Part shown: piece after piece, positions 26,376-33,966 of the stretch
Layout: every line of letters starts with the position of its first letter
How positions within the stretch are numbered: position 1 is the stretch's first letter
Source: Oligoflexus sp.
GTDB taxonomy: Bacteria; Bdellovibrionota_B; Oligoflexia; Oligoflexales; Oligoflexaceae
Assembly: GCF_035712445.1 (NCBI RefSeq)
Contig: NZ_DASTAT010000071.1
Coordinates: 62,001 to 126,000 of the forward strand
Reading direction: 5' to 3'
DNA length: 64,000 nucleotides
Program-made: the position numbers and the translations under genes
The notes under the pieces: generated by a model
Database searches by the model: none
What the model saw: the letters and a program-made list of their open reading frames with translations, nothing else
Told to the model about the DNA's origin: nothing

Positions 26376-26694
26376 TTAAGACCTATTCAGAGCGATAATT
26401 TTTGCAAGTTTACCAAGACCAAAACCCCTAGTAAGTCCCTCTTATCAGAGAGAATACTTAGACTCTTGATGTTTAAAATAACTTGGTCCATACTGAGAAA
26501 CTCTGAAAGACAGACGATGTTTTTTAAGGCAGTTGCGCGGCAGACCACCGCTGTCGAACTTATCCACAGGCACTTGTGGATATCTCCCACCATGGACCAA
26601 GGGGTACGCGGTCTAACTTCCCGATAAATCAAAATAAAAAAAAATCCACAGGAACATTCAATTCCTGTGGATAAGTCTTATTTGAAACTGCGTT
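26376..26694. other. Non-coding region with DnaA boxes and a 120-base inverted-repeat unit
   Basis: No convincing gene lies in these 319 bases. Two perfect DnaA boxes (TTATCCACA) lie at 26560-26568 (plus) and 26674-26666 (minus), and an 8-of-9 match at 26583-26575 (minus) makes the first a palindromic pair. A perfect 10-bp inverted repeat CTTGGTCCAT/ATGGACCAAG (26482-26491, 26592-26601) encloses ~100 bases with internal stems (GACAG/CTGTC, GCGG/CCGC and the DnaA palindrome). It may encode a structured RNA, bind DnaA, or both. Confidence 0.6.
26630..26674 (-). terminator. Intrinsic terminator of rpmI-rplT
   Basis: An 11-bp perfect stem ATCCACAGGAA/TTCCTGTGGAT (26644-26654, 26662-26672) is followed on the minus strand by a run of nine T. 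It begins 20 bases past the rplT stop. Its first arm overlaps a perfect DnaA box. Confidence 0.92.
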
Positions 26695-27054
26695 TTAGCG
26701 AGCCAAAGCTGCCTTAGCGCTGTTTACAAGTTCACCAAAAGCCGCTGGCTGATTCAGCGCCAAATCGGCAAGAACGCTACGGTCCAAAGTGATGTTGGCT
26801 TTCTTCAGACCGTGAATCAGTTCGGAGTAACGCAGGCCAGCAGCGCGGGCAGCGGCGTTAATACGGGTGATCCACAGTTTGCGGAATTCACGTTTCTTGA
26901 CGCGACGGTCACGGTAAGCGTACACAAGGCTGCGACGCACAACGTGGATCGAGTTGCGGAACCGGTTTTTGCGGGCTCCACGGAAGCCTTTTGCCAGGGC
27001 GAATATTTTCTTTCTACGACGTCTTGCTTTAAAACCGCGTTTGGCGCGTGCCAT
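26695..27054 (-). CDS. rplT: 50S ribosomal protein L20
   Basis: L20 is an early-assembly 23S rRNA-binding protein. The sequence begins [20 protein letters not shown] and has the typical [19 protein letters not shown] and [20 protein letters not shown] segments; 119 residues, full length. The ATG has AAGGA eight bases upstream. It follows rpmI by 45 bases. infC, the usual first gene of this operon and the source of its autoregulation, is not adjacent. A strong terminator follows. Confidence 0.97.
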   Translation of the reverse strand: MARAKRGFKARRRRKKIFALAKGFRGARKNRFRNSIHVVRRSLVYAYRDRRVKKREFRKLWITRINAAARAAGLRYSELIHGLKKANITLDRSVLADLALNQPAAFGELVNSAKAALAR

Positions 27055-27099
27055 AGTCTATATCCTTTAAGAGAAGGTCGGGTTAATTAAGTCTTACAA

Positions 27100-27297
27100 T
27101 CAACGGTACGGCAAACAGGCCAGAATCAGGCCGACGTTTGACTTGTGCACATAGGCAGCGGTCCGCAGCTTGTTCAGACGTTTACGACTCTTCTTGGTCA
27201 GGATGTGGCGCTTGTACGCCTGGGCGCGCTTGATTTTGCCGGACGAAAGCACTGTAAAACGCTTCGCCGCGGCACGCTTGGTCTTCATTTTTGGCAT
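27100..27297 (-). CDS. rpmI: 50S ribosomal protein L35
   Basis: The 65-residue L35 begins [20 protein letters not shown] and has the [19 protein letters not shown] segment that binds 23S rRNA. AAGGA lies eight bases before the ATG. The upstream 150 bases hold no infC; this is where a promoter and any L20-binding leader would have to be, though I do not see an obvious pseudoknot. Confidence 0.96.
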   Translation of the reverse strand: MPKMKTKRAAAKRFTVLSSGKIKRAQAYKRHILTKKSRKRLNKLRTAAYVHKSNVGLILACLPYR

Positions 27298-27447
27298 GGA
27301 AGTCTTCCTTTTCTTTGGAGCCCACGAACTGAGTGCGTCAGTAGGTCAGGCGAAAGTTGGGGCCGTCCCCCGAATGGACCCATTGGGTCGAACGGAACCC
27401 CAGTGTCTATCACTTCCCATGCGTTGGTGCAACGGATAATCCGTGGA

Positions 27448-28227
27448 TCAGTTGCTGGATCGCTGGCCCCGGGCAGGGCCTGGGATCACAAATGCCAATT
27501 TGGCTTCTTCCAGCAGACGAGGATGCTCGGTCTTCAGTTTGGTCCACGATTCTTTGGTGACGATCAGAGTCTTATCACCCTCGGCGACCGCATCAATCTC
27601 GACCGGCTTGCCCCCGATGTAGGACTTCAGCTCGCCCGAGTTCTTGAAGAACCAGCGGCCTGTCATCTGCTTTTTATAGGCCGATTTCGCTATGTCCTTC
27701 GGACTATAAAGGAGTTCACCGTCCGTGCTGCGAATTTCCGTTTGGAGCAGCGGCGTTTTCAGACCGCTGATCTGCACGACCACGGCACTGCCTTCACTCG
27801 GCTGCGCGGCGGGATCTTCGCCGGCAAATTCATTGAACCCGAGATCCATGGCTTTCGGCAGGCTGCTGTCGAGTTCGACCCGCACGCGGCCATCGGTAAA
27901 GTAGGTGGTATTGAAAACGTAAGCGGTCCTGGTCAATTCCGTAGCAAGGGCGGCCGAGGCCTCCTCGCTCAAACCTTTCTGAGCGCGAACCTTGGCCAGG
28001 GCGGAAAGGGCATAGACGAGGCCCTCTTCGGTCGCGACTTTTTCCGCGCCTTCAAAGCCTTTCTGCGCAAAATCCACCGCGGCCTCGCCATAGAATCGAA
28101 TCCGCATCGTCGAGTAATTCAATTCAAAGCGATCAATCTGTTCAACCACAGGCTGGGCATACGCGAACGATGTCAGCCCCAGACCCGTAGCCAAAAGCAT
28201 GGACACATGGCAAAACCTGCGATTCAT
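27448..28227 (-). CDS. Secreted protein, unknown function
   Basis: A 259-residue protein with a Sec signal peptide (SMLLATGLGLTSFAYAQ). The mature part is alpha/beta, with a helical GYGEAA-like stretch (RFYGEAAVDFAQKGFEGAEK) and later strands (FTDGRVRVELDSSLPKAM, SAVVVQISGLKTPLLQTEI). The layout resembles periplasmic LPP20/FlgP-type or related lipoprotein families, but there is no lipobox and I would not assign it. The start follows AAGGAG. It lies 28 bases downstream of the inositol-monophosphatase gene on the same strand. Confidence 0.65.
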   Translation of the reverse strand: MNRRFCHVSMLLATGLGLTSFAYAQPVVEQIDRFELNYSTMRIRFYGEAAVDFAQKGFEGAEKVATEEGLVYALSALAKVRAQKGLSEEASAALATELTRTAYVFNTTYFTDGRVRVELDSSLPKAMDLGFNEFAGEDPAAQPSEGSAVVVQISGLKTPLLQTEIRSTDGELLYSPKDIAKSAYKKQMTGRWFFKNSGELKSYIGGKPVEIDAVAEGDKTLIVTKESWTKLKTEHPRLLEEAKLAFVIPGPARGQRSSN

Positions 28228-28255
28228 AGGCTCTCCTTGCTATGGAATCATCTCA

Positions 28256-29065
28256 TCAAATCAATCCCGAGATGAGCTGAACGACGGAAGGTGTCCCACA
28301 AATGATATCACCCCGCTCTATGTCATAGCGAGCCCCTGACACATTGTTGAAATTCTGTACAATGCCGCCCGCTTCTTCCACGAGCAGGGAGCCGGCCGCC
28401 AAATCCCAGGGACGCAGTCCGGTTTCCCAGTAACCGTCGTAAACACCCTCGGCCACCAGAGCGAGGTCCAGCGCCGCCGCCCCATCACGTCGAATACTCT
28501 GACAAGTTTGAGCTACGGCTAGAAAAAATTCTATGTCTTTCTTCAGGTTATCGCCCCGATGATAGGCAAAGCCGGTGACCAGGAACGCGTCCTGAGGCGA
28601 ACGATCAGGGCAGACGCGAATCGGTTTTTCGTTCACCCACGCGCCACGCCCCCGTTCAGCTACATAGGTCTTGCCGCGGATGGGATCATGAACCGCACCG
28701 GCCATCACGCGAATGCTGCCGTCCTCTTGAAAAACGCCGCGACCGATGGAGACGCAAAAGAAAGGATAATTGTTGGCAAAGTTGGTCGTACCATCGAGCG
28801 GATCGACGATCCAGATCGAGGAACCGACCGAGCGATCCTCCGAAGACAGGCCGGCTTCCTCCGAGAATATCTTGTCCTGCGGCCTTTTCTGCCGGAGCGT
28901 ATCGAGGATGACCTTTTCACTCGCAAGGTCGGCATCGGTGACCAAAGTTTTGTCAGATTTTTGACGCACGCGAACATCTGAACCGAAACGCCGGGTTAAC
29001 TCCGCTCCAGCGCGGCAACTTAAGTCGTGCAAAAAGGCCATCTCTTCCGTATATTTCGCTTCCAT
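28256..29065 (-). CDS. Inositol-monophosphatase family protein (SuhB-like)
   Basis: The family removes phosphate from inositol-1-phosphate and related sugars, using Mg2+. The metal-binding motifs are complete: SDKTLVTDADLASEK, FSEEAG, WIVDPLDGTTNFANNYPFF with the key aspartates and threonine, and the late WDLAAGSLLVEEAGG. The length is 269 residues from the ATG at 29065 (GGAAG upstream). SuhB also has RNA polymerase-linked roles in E. coli; whether this one does cannot be told. CysQ or a histidinol-phosphatase role are alternatives. It shares its strand with the secreted-protein gene. Confidence 0.9.
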   Translation of the reverse strand: MEAKYTEEMAFLHDLSCRAGAELTRRFGSDVRVRQKSDKTLVTDADLASEKVILDTLRQKRPQDKIFSEEAGLSSEDRSVGSSIWIVDPLDGTTNFANNYPFFCVSIGRGVFQEDGSIRVMAGAVHDPIRGKTYVAERGRGAWVNEKPIRVCPDRSPQDAFLVTGFAYHRGDNLKKDIEFFLAVAQTCQSIRRDGAAALDLALVAEGVYDGYWETGLRPWDLAAGSLLVEEAGGIVQNFNNVSGARYDIERGDIICGTPSVVQLISGLI

Positions 29066-29296
29066 TGAGGCTTCCAATCATTTGAGATTCATCTTCTGGA
29101 TCGGTTCCAGTTTCTGTATGATCATTATTGTGGCACGGTCGTCCGCTTTGCGCGAGGTCAACCTCGTCCAGTCTGGCACCGGGTTCCAAGACCCTGAATC
29201 CTGGCACATTTTCCGCTTGGCGACCGAGACCTTGCGCCCTTAAATTTAAAGCCCAATCTGCCGAAAAGTAAGTGGGTATCTGGAAAGGACTATAAC

Positions 29297-30880
29297 GTGG
29301 AATCTATTACTTCATCAGAGCTTGCGTTGGTCACAGCCATAGGCGTGGCCTTCGGATATGCGTTCTTTGTCGTTGTTCGTTTTCTTCTGCCGCGCAAACA
29401 GCGGGCTGATGTCGCCGAACAGCGGGACCTTGTGATTCAAAAAGCGCAGCAGCGCAAAGAGCAGGTGATCGCCGAAGCCAAGAAGCGGGCGGAAGAAAAA
29501 GCGGTGCAGATGCAGGAAGAACTGGAGATGACGCTGGAAGAGGAGCGCCTCGCCCTCGAAGCCAGTGACGCGGACCTTGGCGTGCAGGATCAGTTCGTGC
29601 AGCACGAAGAGGAACGCATTCAAAAGCTCGAAGCCACCTATCAAAATCATCAGAAAAAAGTCAACGAGCTGAAAAAGCAGCTGACCGAAGTCCAGACCTC
29701 GGTCACGCAGGTGAAGATCACGCTGCAGGAAAACCTCGCCCGCATCGCCGACTGTGACCGCGCAGGCACCCAGCACTTGATTACCGACTCGCTCGTCAAC
29801 GAGCGCCGCCTCGACAGCCAGAAGCGGATCAAGGAACTGGTCGATGATCTCGAAAGCCATTCCAAAAAAGGCGCCGAGCGCGTTCTGAGCCGCATCATGT
29901 CCCGCTACCAGCCGAGCTTCATCTGGCCGAAGAGCACCAATCACGTCGAAGTCATCAATCCCCGCCTCTTCGAAACTCTGCAGAATAATCCGCAGCTCAT
30001 CACCGACCTCACGGCATTGACGGAAGGCGTGGAAATCACCCTGTCCCCGGCGACCCACGATGGTTTGCCGGCCATCATTCGCCTCGGCGGCGGCTATGGC
30101 ATTTTCAAGGAAGCGGCGCGCCTGACCCTTGAAGAACTGCTCCCCAAGGGACCGGGCAACTGGGCGAAGTGTGACAAGACCTATCTGAAACACCGCCGTA
30201 CTTTGGAAAATCAGGCTTTGAAACTCGGCCGCCAGGCGATCACTGAACTGGGCCTTTTCGATATCCACGAGGAAATCCAGAAGATGATCGGCGCTCTGAA
30301 CTGGCGAACGAGCTATCGACAGAACCAGTACTATCATTCGCTGGAAGTCGCAAAGCTGGCCGGAGTTCTGGCGGGCGAGCTGGGCGTCGATCCCAAGATC
30401 GCCAAACGCTGCGGACTTCTGCATGATATCGGCAAAGGCATCGACTATCGCATCGAAGGCAGTCATGCCGTCATCAGCGGTGACTATGCGGATCGCTTCG
30501 GGGAAAAGCGCCTGATCTGCGACACGGTGATGTCGCATCATAACGATCTCGTTCTCGACACACCGATGAGCTACGTTTTGAAATCGGCGGATACCCTGTC
30601 CGGTGCCCGTCCTGGTGCGCGTATCAACCTTGAGGAAGGTTATCAGGAACGTCTGCAGGCCATGGAGGAAGCGATCAAGTCCTTCCCCGGCATTCAGAAA
30701 GTCGCCATCATGAACGGGGGACGCGAGGTTCACATCGGTGTGAATCACAAGAAAATCCGCGAAGAGGAACTGCAAAACTTCGCGGCTGCGATTGCCCGCA
30801 AGATCGAAGAGGAAGTGGCCTTCCCTGGTCAGATCAAGGTGCTCGTGACCCGACGCTTCGAAGCGTCAGCAGTCGCCTGA
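29297..30880 (+). CDS. RNase Y-like HD-domain protein with degenerate KH loop
   Basis: RNase Y is a membrane-anchored endoribonuclease that starts mRNA decay. This 527-residue protein has the same order: one N-terminal membrane helix (SELALVTAIGVAFGYAFFVV), a ~180-residue coiled coil, a KH-like domain and an HD domain (YYHSLEVAKLAGVLAGELGV, LLHDIGKGIDYR, and DTLSGARPGARINLE). The HD metal residues are present. The KH GxxG loop (GREGRN in RNase Y) reads NNPQLI, so RNA binding by that domain is doubtful. The start is GTG with GGAAAGGA upstream. It is followed by a terminator. Confidence 0.85.
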   Translation: MESITSSELALVTAIGVAFGYAFFVVVRFLLPRKQRADVAEQRDLVIQKAQQRKEQVIAEAKKRAEEKAVQMQEELEMTLEEERLALEASDADLGVQDQFVQHEEERIQKLEATYQNHQKKVNELKKQLTEVQTSVTQVKITLQENLARIADCDRAGTQHLITDSLVNERRLDSQKRIKELVDDLESHSKKGAERVLSRIMSRYQPSFIWPKSTNHVEVINPRLFETLQNNPQLITDLTALTEGVEITLSPATHDGLPAIIRLGGGYGIFKEAARLTLEELLPKGPGNWAKCDKTYLKHRRTLENQALKLGRQAITELGLFDIHEEIQKMIGALNWRTSYRQNQYYHSLEVAKLAGVLAGELGVDPKIAKRCGLLHDIGKGIDYRIEGSHAVISGDYADRFGEKRLICDTVMSHHNDLVLDTPMSYVLKSADTLSGARPGARINLEEGYQERLQAMEEAIKSFPGIQKVAIMNGGREVHIGVNHKKIREEELQNFAAAIARKIEEEVAFPGQIKVLVTRRFEASAVA

Positions 30881-30908
30881 TCCCACTTCATGTTATAATC
30901 AATTCCAG

Positions 30909-30936
30909 CAAGGGGGCTCTCCTGCCCCTTTTTTTG
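30909..30936 (+). terminator. Intrinsic terminator of the RNase Y-like gene
   Basis: The stem AAGGGGGC/GCCCCTT (30910-30917, 30924-30930) is followed by a run of T, 30 bases past the stop. Confidence 0.85.
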
Positions 30937-30948
30937 TTGGAGCCCGGC

Positions 30949-31677
30949 ATGCCGCAGAAATCCCGCCGCCAGATCAATGATATCCAGGAAAAAGTCATGA
31001 TTTACCTGAAGCTCCAAAGGTTTCAGGCCGCGGAAGAGCTTTTGCGCAGCGCGATGGACGAGCATGGCCCCCTGGCGAATCTTTTGAACCTCATGGGGCT
31101 CTGCCATCACCGGCAATCGAAATTTCCCGAAGCCATCGAATACTTTGAAAAGGCCAAAGCCGCCAATCCACGCTTTATCGAAGCCGCCCTCAACCTGGCT
31201 GTGACTCTGTCGGACCTTGGTTTCTATGAATCCTCGCAGAAGGTCTATGGCGAGCTGCAGGGGCATATGGGCGATGGCCAGTCGCTGCCTGACCTCGTGC
31301 TCGGCCGCCTTGCGAACCTTCATAACAAAACTGCGCTGGGCTATGAGCAGGCGGGCCTTTACGATCAAGCGGCCCAGGAATACGCCAAGGCCCTTCAGGT
31401 CTATCCCCGCATGCCGGATATCCGTCTGCGTCTCGCCAAGGTTTACCTGCGCATGAATTCCTATCATCAGAGCCGTGAACAGCTGATGGCTCTTCTGGAA
31501 GAGAACCCGAATCATCCCGAATGTCTGAATCTCCTGGGCACCATCGCATTTCGCATGGGTGATTGGGATGGGGCGCAGAGCTTTTGGCAAAAGACTCAAA
31601 ACGTCAATCCCAACGATAGAACATCGCGGACTTACCTGCGCAGCAGTCCGCGCAATCCACCCGGGGCGACAATTTAA
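30949..31677 (+). CDS. TPR protein
   Basis: A 242-residue soluble protein made of tetratricopeptide repeats: LLNLMGLCHHRQSKFPEAIE, ALNLAVTLSDLGFYESSQKV, NKTALGYEQAGLYDQAAQEY and LNLLGTIAFRMGDWDGAQ are successive units. There is no signal peptide. The ATG at 30949 has GGAG six bases upstream; the TTG at 30934 is inside the terminator. It lies 51 bases before the receiver-TPR gene, so they may be co-transcribed. It is probably a scaffold; the partner is unknown. Confidence 0.85.
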   Translation: MPQKSRRQINDIQEKVMIYLKLQRFQAAEELLRSAMDEHGPLANLLNLMGLCHHRQSKFPEAIEYFEKAKAANPRFIEAALNLAVTLSDLGFYESSQKVYGELQGHMGDGQSLPDLVLGRLANLHNKTALGYEQAGLYDQAAQEYAKALQVYPRMPDIRLRLAKVYLRMNSYHQSREQLMALLEENPNHPECLNLLGTIAFRMGDWDGAQSFWQKTQNVNPNDRTSRTYLRSSPRNPPGATI

Positions 31678-31728
31678 AGTCAACCGACCCCTCCTTTTTG
31701 CCGATGGAAAAGGTGGGAGATAATCCGA

Positions 31729-33240
31729 ATGGAAAAGAGTCCACACAGTTTTCCAAGTGGCCTGAGGGCTTTGGTCGCCGACGACCATGACCTCATTCGG
31801 AAGTCCATTGCCAAAGTTCTGGTCCGGCTCGGCTTTGCCGAAGTCCTTGAATGCCATAACGGGCGCGATGCCAAGGTCATACTCGATACGCAGGCCGTGG
31901 ATCTGGTGATCTGTGACCTCGATCTGAATTTCATTTCCGGTTTTGAAGTGCTCGATCACCTCAGAAGCCTGGATACCGGCTCGGACACGCCGTTCATGAT
32001 CGTGACCGGAGCTGCGGACAAGGACGACATCGTCAAAGCCGCCAACAAAGGCGCGGAAGAATATATGGTCAAGCCCTTCACCCCTGAAGAGCTGGAGGCC
32101 AAGATCATCAAGATGCTCAATCAGTATCACGCTCCAGGCCCCATTCTGGGGCGTTTGCGGGAAGCGGAAAAAATGCTGATTGCCGGCCAATTTCCTGAAG
32201 CGGAAGCGGTTTTGAATGAACTCATTAAGATGAAGGATACCCCGCGGGCCCGTCACCTGCAGGCGGTTGCTCTGGTCAAGCAGCATAAGAATGCGGAAGC
32301 CACGGCGCTGCTTCAGGCGAATATCAAAACCACGCCGAACTTTTTGAAAAACTTTGTGACCTTGGCCAACCTTTATATCGATGCCAAGGATTATAAAAAT
32401 GCCATCCACGCTTTGACCCTGGAACTTGAGCTGAATCCCAAGCAGCCTTTGCGGCAAATCAAGCTTGCCAACATGCTGCTGAAGGAAGGAAATCCGCACG
32501 CCGCGATCGAACATTATCGGCTGGCGCTTCTGGAGAACAATAAAAACCCCGAGGCGCTCTATGGGATGGGCACGGCCTATGCCCTGGTTGAGAACCTTGA
32601 AAAGTCGATCTATTACTTCAAGCGCTACAGACGCAATCATCCGAAAGACAGCAGGCCCCTGAAGGCCATTGTGCAGTTCGCGGAGAAGACAGGTCAGCTG
32701 CGCATCGCCGAGATCGCACTCCTGGATGAAAAGAAATCGCACCCGGAACGGCTCGACAGCTATATCATCCTCGCGGAATTCTATTTCAAGCATGAGAAGG
32801 AAGAGCAGGGCTTTCAAACCCTGGAAGCCGCCATCAAACGCAAGCCTGATTTTACGCAGGCTCATGTGGTGATGGCCCAGCATTATCTTCAGCTGAAAGA
32901 CCTGGAAAGCGCCATCCGCGTTTATCAGCGCTATGGCAACATCACCAAAGATCCTGTGGCCTATATGATGCTTGCGCAGCTTTATATCCAGCTCAAGAAA
33001 TATGCGCAGGCCATGGCCACACTTCATCAGGGCATGGATGCCAAGCTCGATCCGCAAAAAGTCTTTTCCCTCTTGATGCTGTGTACCTACCGCACCAAGC
33101 AGACAGCGAAAACTTTCTACATACGGGAACGCCTGAAGCAGCTCAATCCGAACGAGGAAATTCCTGCGCCGATCGCCGAGGTTGAACAGCTGCTCCTGGC
33201 CCGACGTCGCGCCAAACGCGGCTTTAAAAAGGTCTCCTAG
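31729..33240 (+). CDS. Response regulator receiver fused to TPR repeats
   Basis: Residues ~12-130 are a complete CheY-like receiver: the acidic pair in LVADDHDLIRK, the phospho-acceptor aspartate in VDLVICDLDLNFISGFEV, a Thr in MIVTGAADK and the lysine in YMVKPFTPEEL. The remaining ~370 residues are tandem TPRs (for example PHAAIEHYRLALLENNKNPE, ALYGMGTAYALVENLEKSI). This output half suggests phosphorylation-controlled protein docking rather than DNA binding, a layout well known in Bdellovibrio- and Myxococcus-type bacteria. The cognate kinase is not adjacent. The start follows the upstream TPR gene closely. Confidence 0.92.
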   Translation: MEKSPHSFPSGLRALVADDHDLIRKSIAKVLVRLGFAEVLECHNGRDAKVILDTQAVDLVICDLDLNFISGFEVLDHLRSLDTGSDTPFMIVTGAADKDDIVKAANKGAEEYMVKPFTPEELEAKIIKMLNQYHAPGPILGRLREAEKMLIAGQFPEAEAVLNELIKMKDTPRARHLQAVALVKQHKNAEATALLQANIKTTPNFLKNFVTLANLYIDAKDYKNAIHALTLELELNPKQPLRQIKLANMLLKEGNPHAAIEHYRLALLENNKNPEALYGMGTAYALVENLEKSIYYFKRYRRNHPKDSRPLKAIVQFAEKTGQLRIAEIALLDEKKSHPERLDSYIILAEFYFKHEKEEQGFQTLEAAIKRKPDFTQAHVVMAQHYLQLKDLESAIRVYQRYGNITKDPVAYMMLAQLYIQLKKYAQAMATLHQGMDAKLDPQKVFSLLMLCTYRTKQTAKTFYIRERLKQLNPNEEIPAPIAEVEQLLLARRRAKRGFKKVS

Positions 33241-33290
33241 CACTTCCCCTGAATTCCCCTTATGATCGCTCTCCGTGGAGGATTGCGGTC

Positions 33291-33914
33291 ATGGATCAGT
33301 TGCGTGCGCAGCTCGGAAATTATCTGGAATGGTTGGAAAGTCGCGGTTTAACTGGGCCGATGGCCTTTCGTGCGCCGGATGAGTTGCCGAATCACAATGA
33401 ACCACAGCATGGTGACACAGATGTGCCCGTCGCGCCTGTCGCGCCTGCTGCCTCAGCCGCCCCAGTTGCTTCTGCCTCTGCCGCTCCGGTCGCGACGTCA
33501 GCTCCTGCCCCTTCCGTGGCAGAAGCCCCAGCTCCGCAGCGCGAAGCCGGCATGCCGTGGAAAGTCGGCTTTTATAGTTCGAGCGATCTGACCGAAGAAG
33601 AATTCATTATGGTCTCGAAGATCGCCCTCGCCCTGGGATTGCCTGCCGAGGATTTCAAGATCTGGGCGGAAGACAGCCTCGTGCATGTCCCCGTTGATCT
33701 TCTGCGCTGCTCTTATATCGTTGCGTTGGGGCCGGGAAGCGGGCAAACGCTTCTGGCTCTGGGACAGACGGTGGCCATGAATACCATTCAAAAGGCTTTG
33801 CAGGGCGCTCCCCTGCTGACCATCCCGCATCCGCGTGCGATGCTCAAAGAACCGGCGCTCAAAGGTGGAGCGTGGACGGCGCTGCAGAAACTCAAAGCGA
33901 TGATGCTTCCCTAA
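33291..33914 (+). CDS. Uracil-DNA-glycosylase-fold-like protein lacking the active site
   Basis: The 207-residue protein begins with a helix like that of family 4 UDGs (LGNYLEWLESRGLTG), then a long Ala/Pro/Ser linker (residues ~40-80). The C-terminal part matches the UDG end: YIVALGPGSGQTLLALGQTV, then LTIPHPRAMLKEPALKGGAW compares with the 'ALG..AA...HP..LLR.P.LK...W' pattern. The water-activating GEAPG-type motif and iron-sulphur cysteines are absent, so glycosylase activity is unlikely. The clamp-loader psi subunit (HolD) also has a UDG-like fold with an N-terminal tail, so a HolD-like role is possible. ATG with GGAGG upstream. Confidence 0.55.
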   Translation: MDQLRAQLGNYLEWLESRGLTGPMAFRAPDELPNHNEPQHGDTDVPVAPVAPAASAAPVASASAAPVATSAPAPSVAEAPAPQREAGMPWKVGFYSSSDLTEEEFIMVSKIALALGLPAEDFKIWAEDSLVHVPVDLLRCSYIVALGPGSGQTLLALGQTVAMNTIQKALQGAPLLTIPHPRAMLKEPALKGGAWTALQKLKAMMLP

Positions 33915-33946
33915 AAAGAAAACGGCCCTCTCTTCCGAGAAGGCCG
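33910..33946 (-). terminator. Terminator of dnaK, possibly shared
   Basis: A hairpin with stem CGGCC-C-TCTC/GAGA-A-GGCCG (33923-33946, one mismatch) lies between two convergent genes. On the minus strand it is followed by GTTTTCTTTTT, fitting dnaK; on the plus strand the T-run is weak. Confidence 0.75.
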
Positions 33947-33966
33947 CCCCATTTTCACATCAGCAA

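Noticed and set aside
26280..26627. 115-residue open frame across tRNA-Leu
   Set aside because: It includes the tRNA gene and has no protein-like composition.
26376..26694. Chromosome replication origin
   Set aside because: DnaA boxes are there, but dnaA, dnaN, gidA/mnmG and an AT-rich unwinding block are not; a control site or small RNA is as likely. Reported only as a candidate region.
30829..33243. 804-residue open frame on the minus strand
   Set aside because: It is the antisense of the RNase Y-like end, TPR and receiver-TPR genes; the translation has no recognisable motif and the plus-strand genes are clear.
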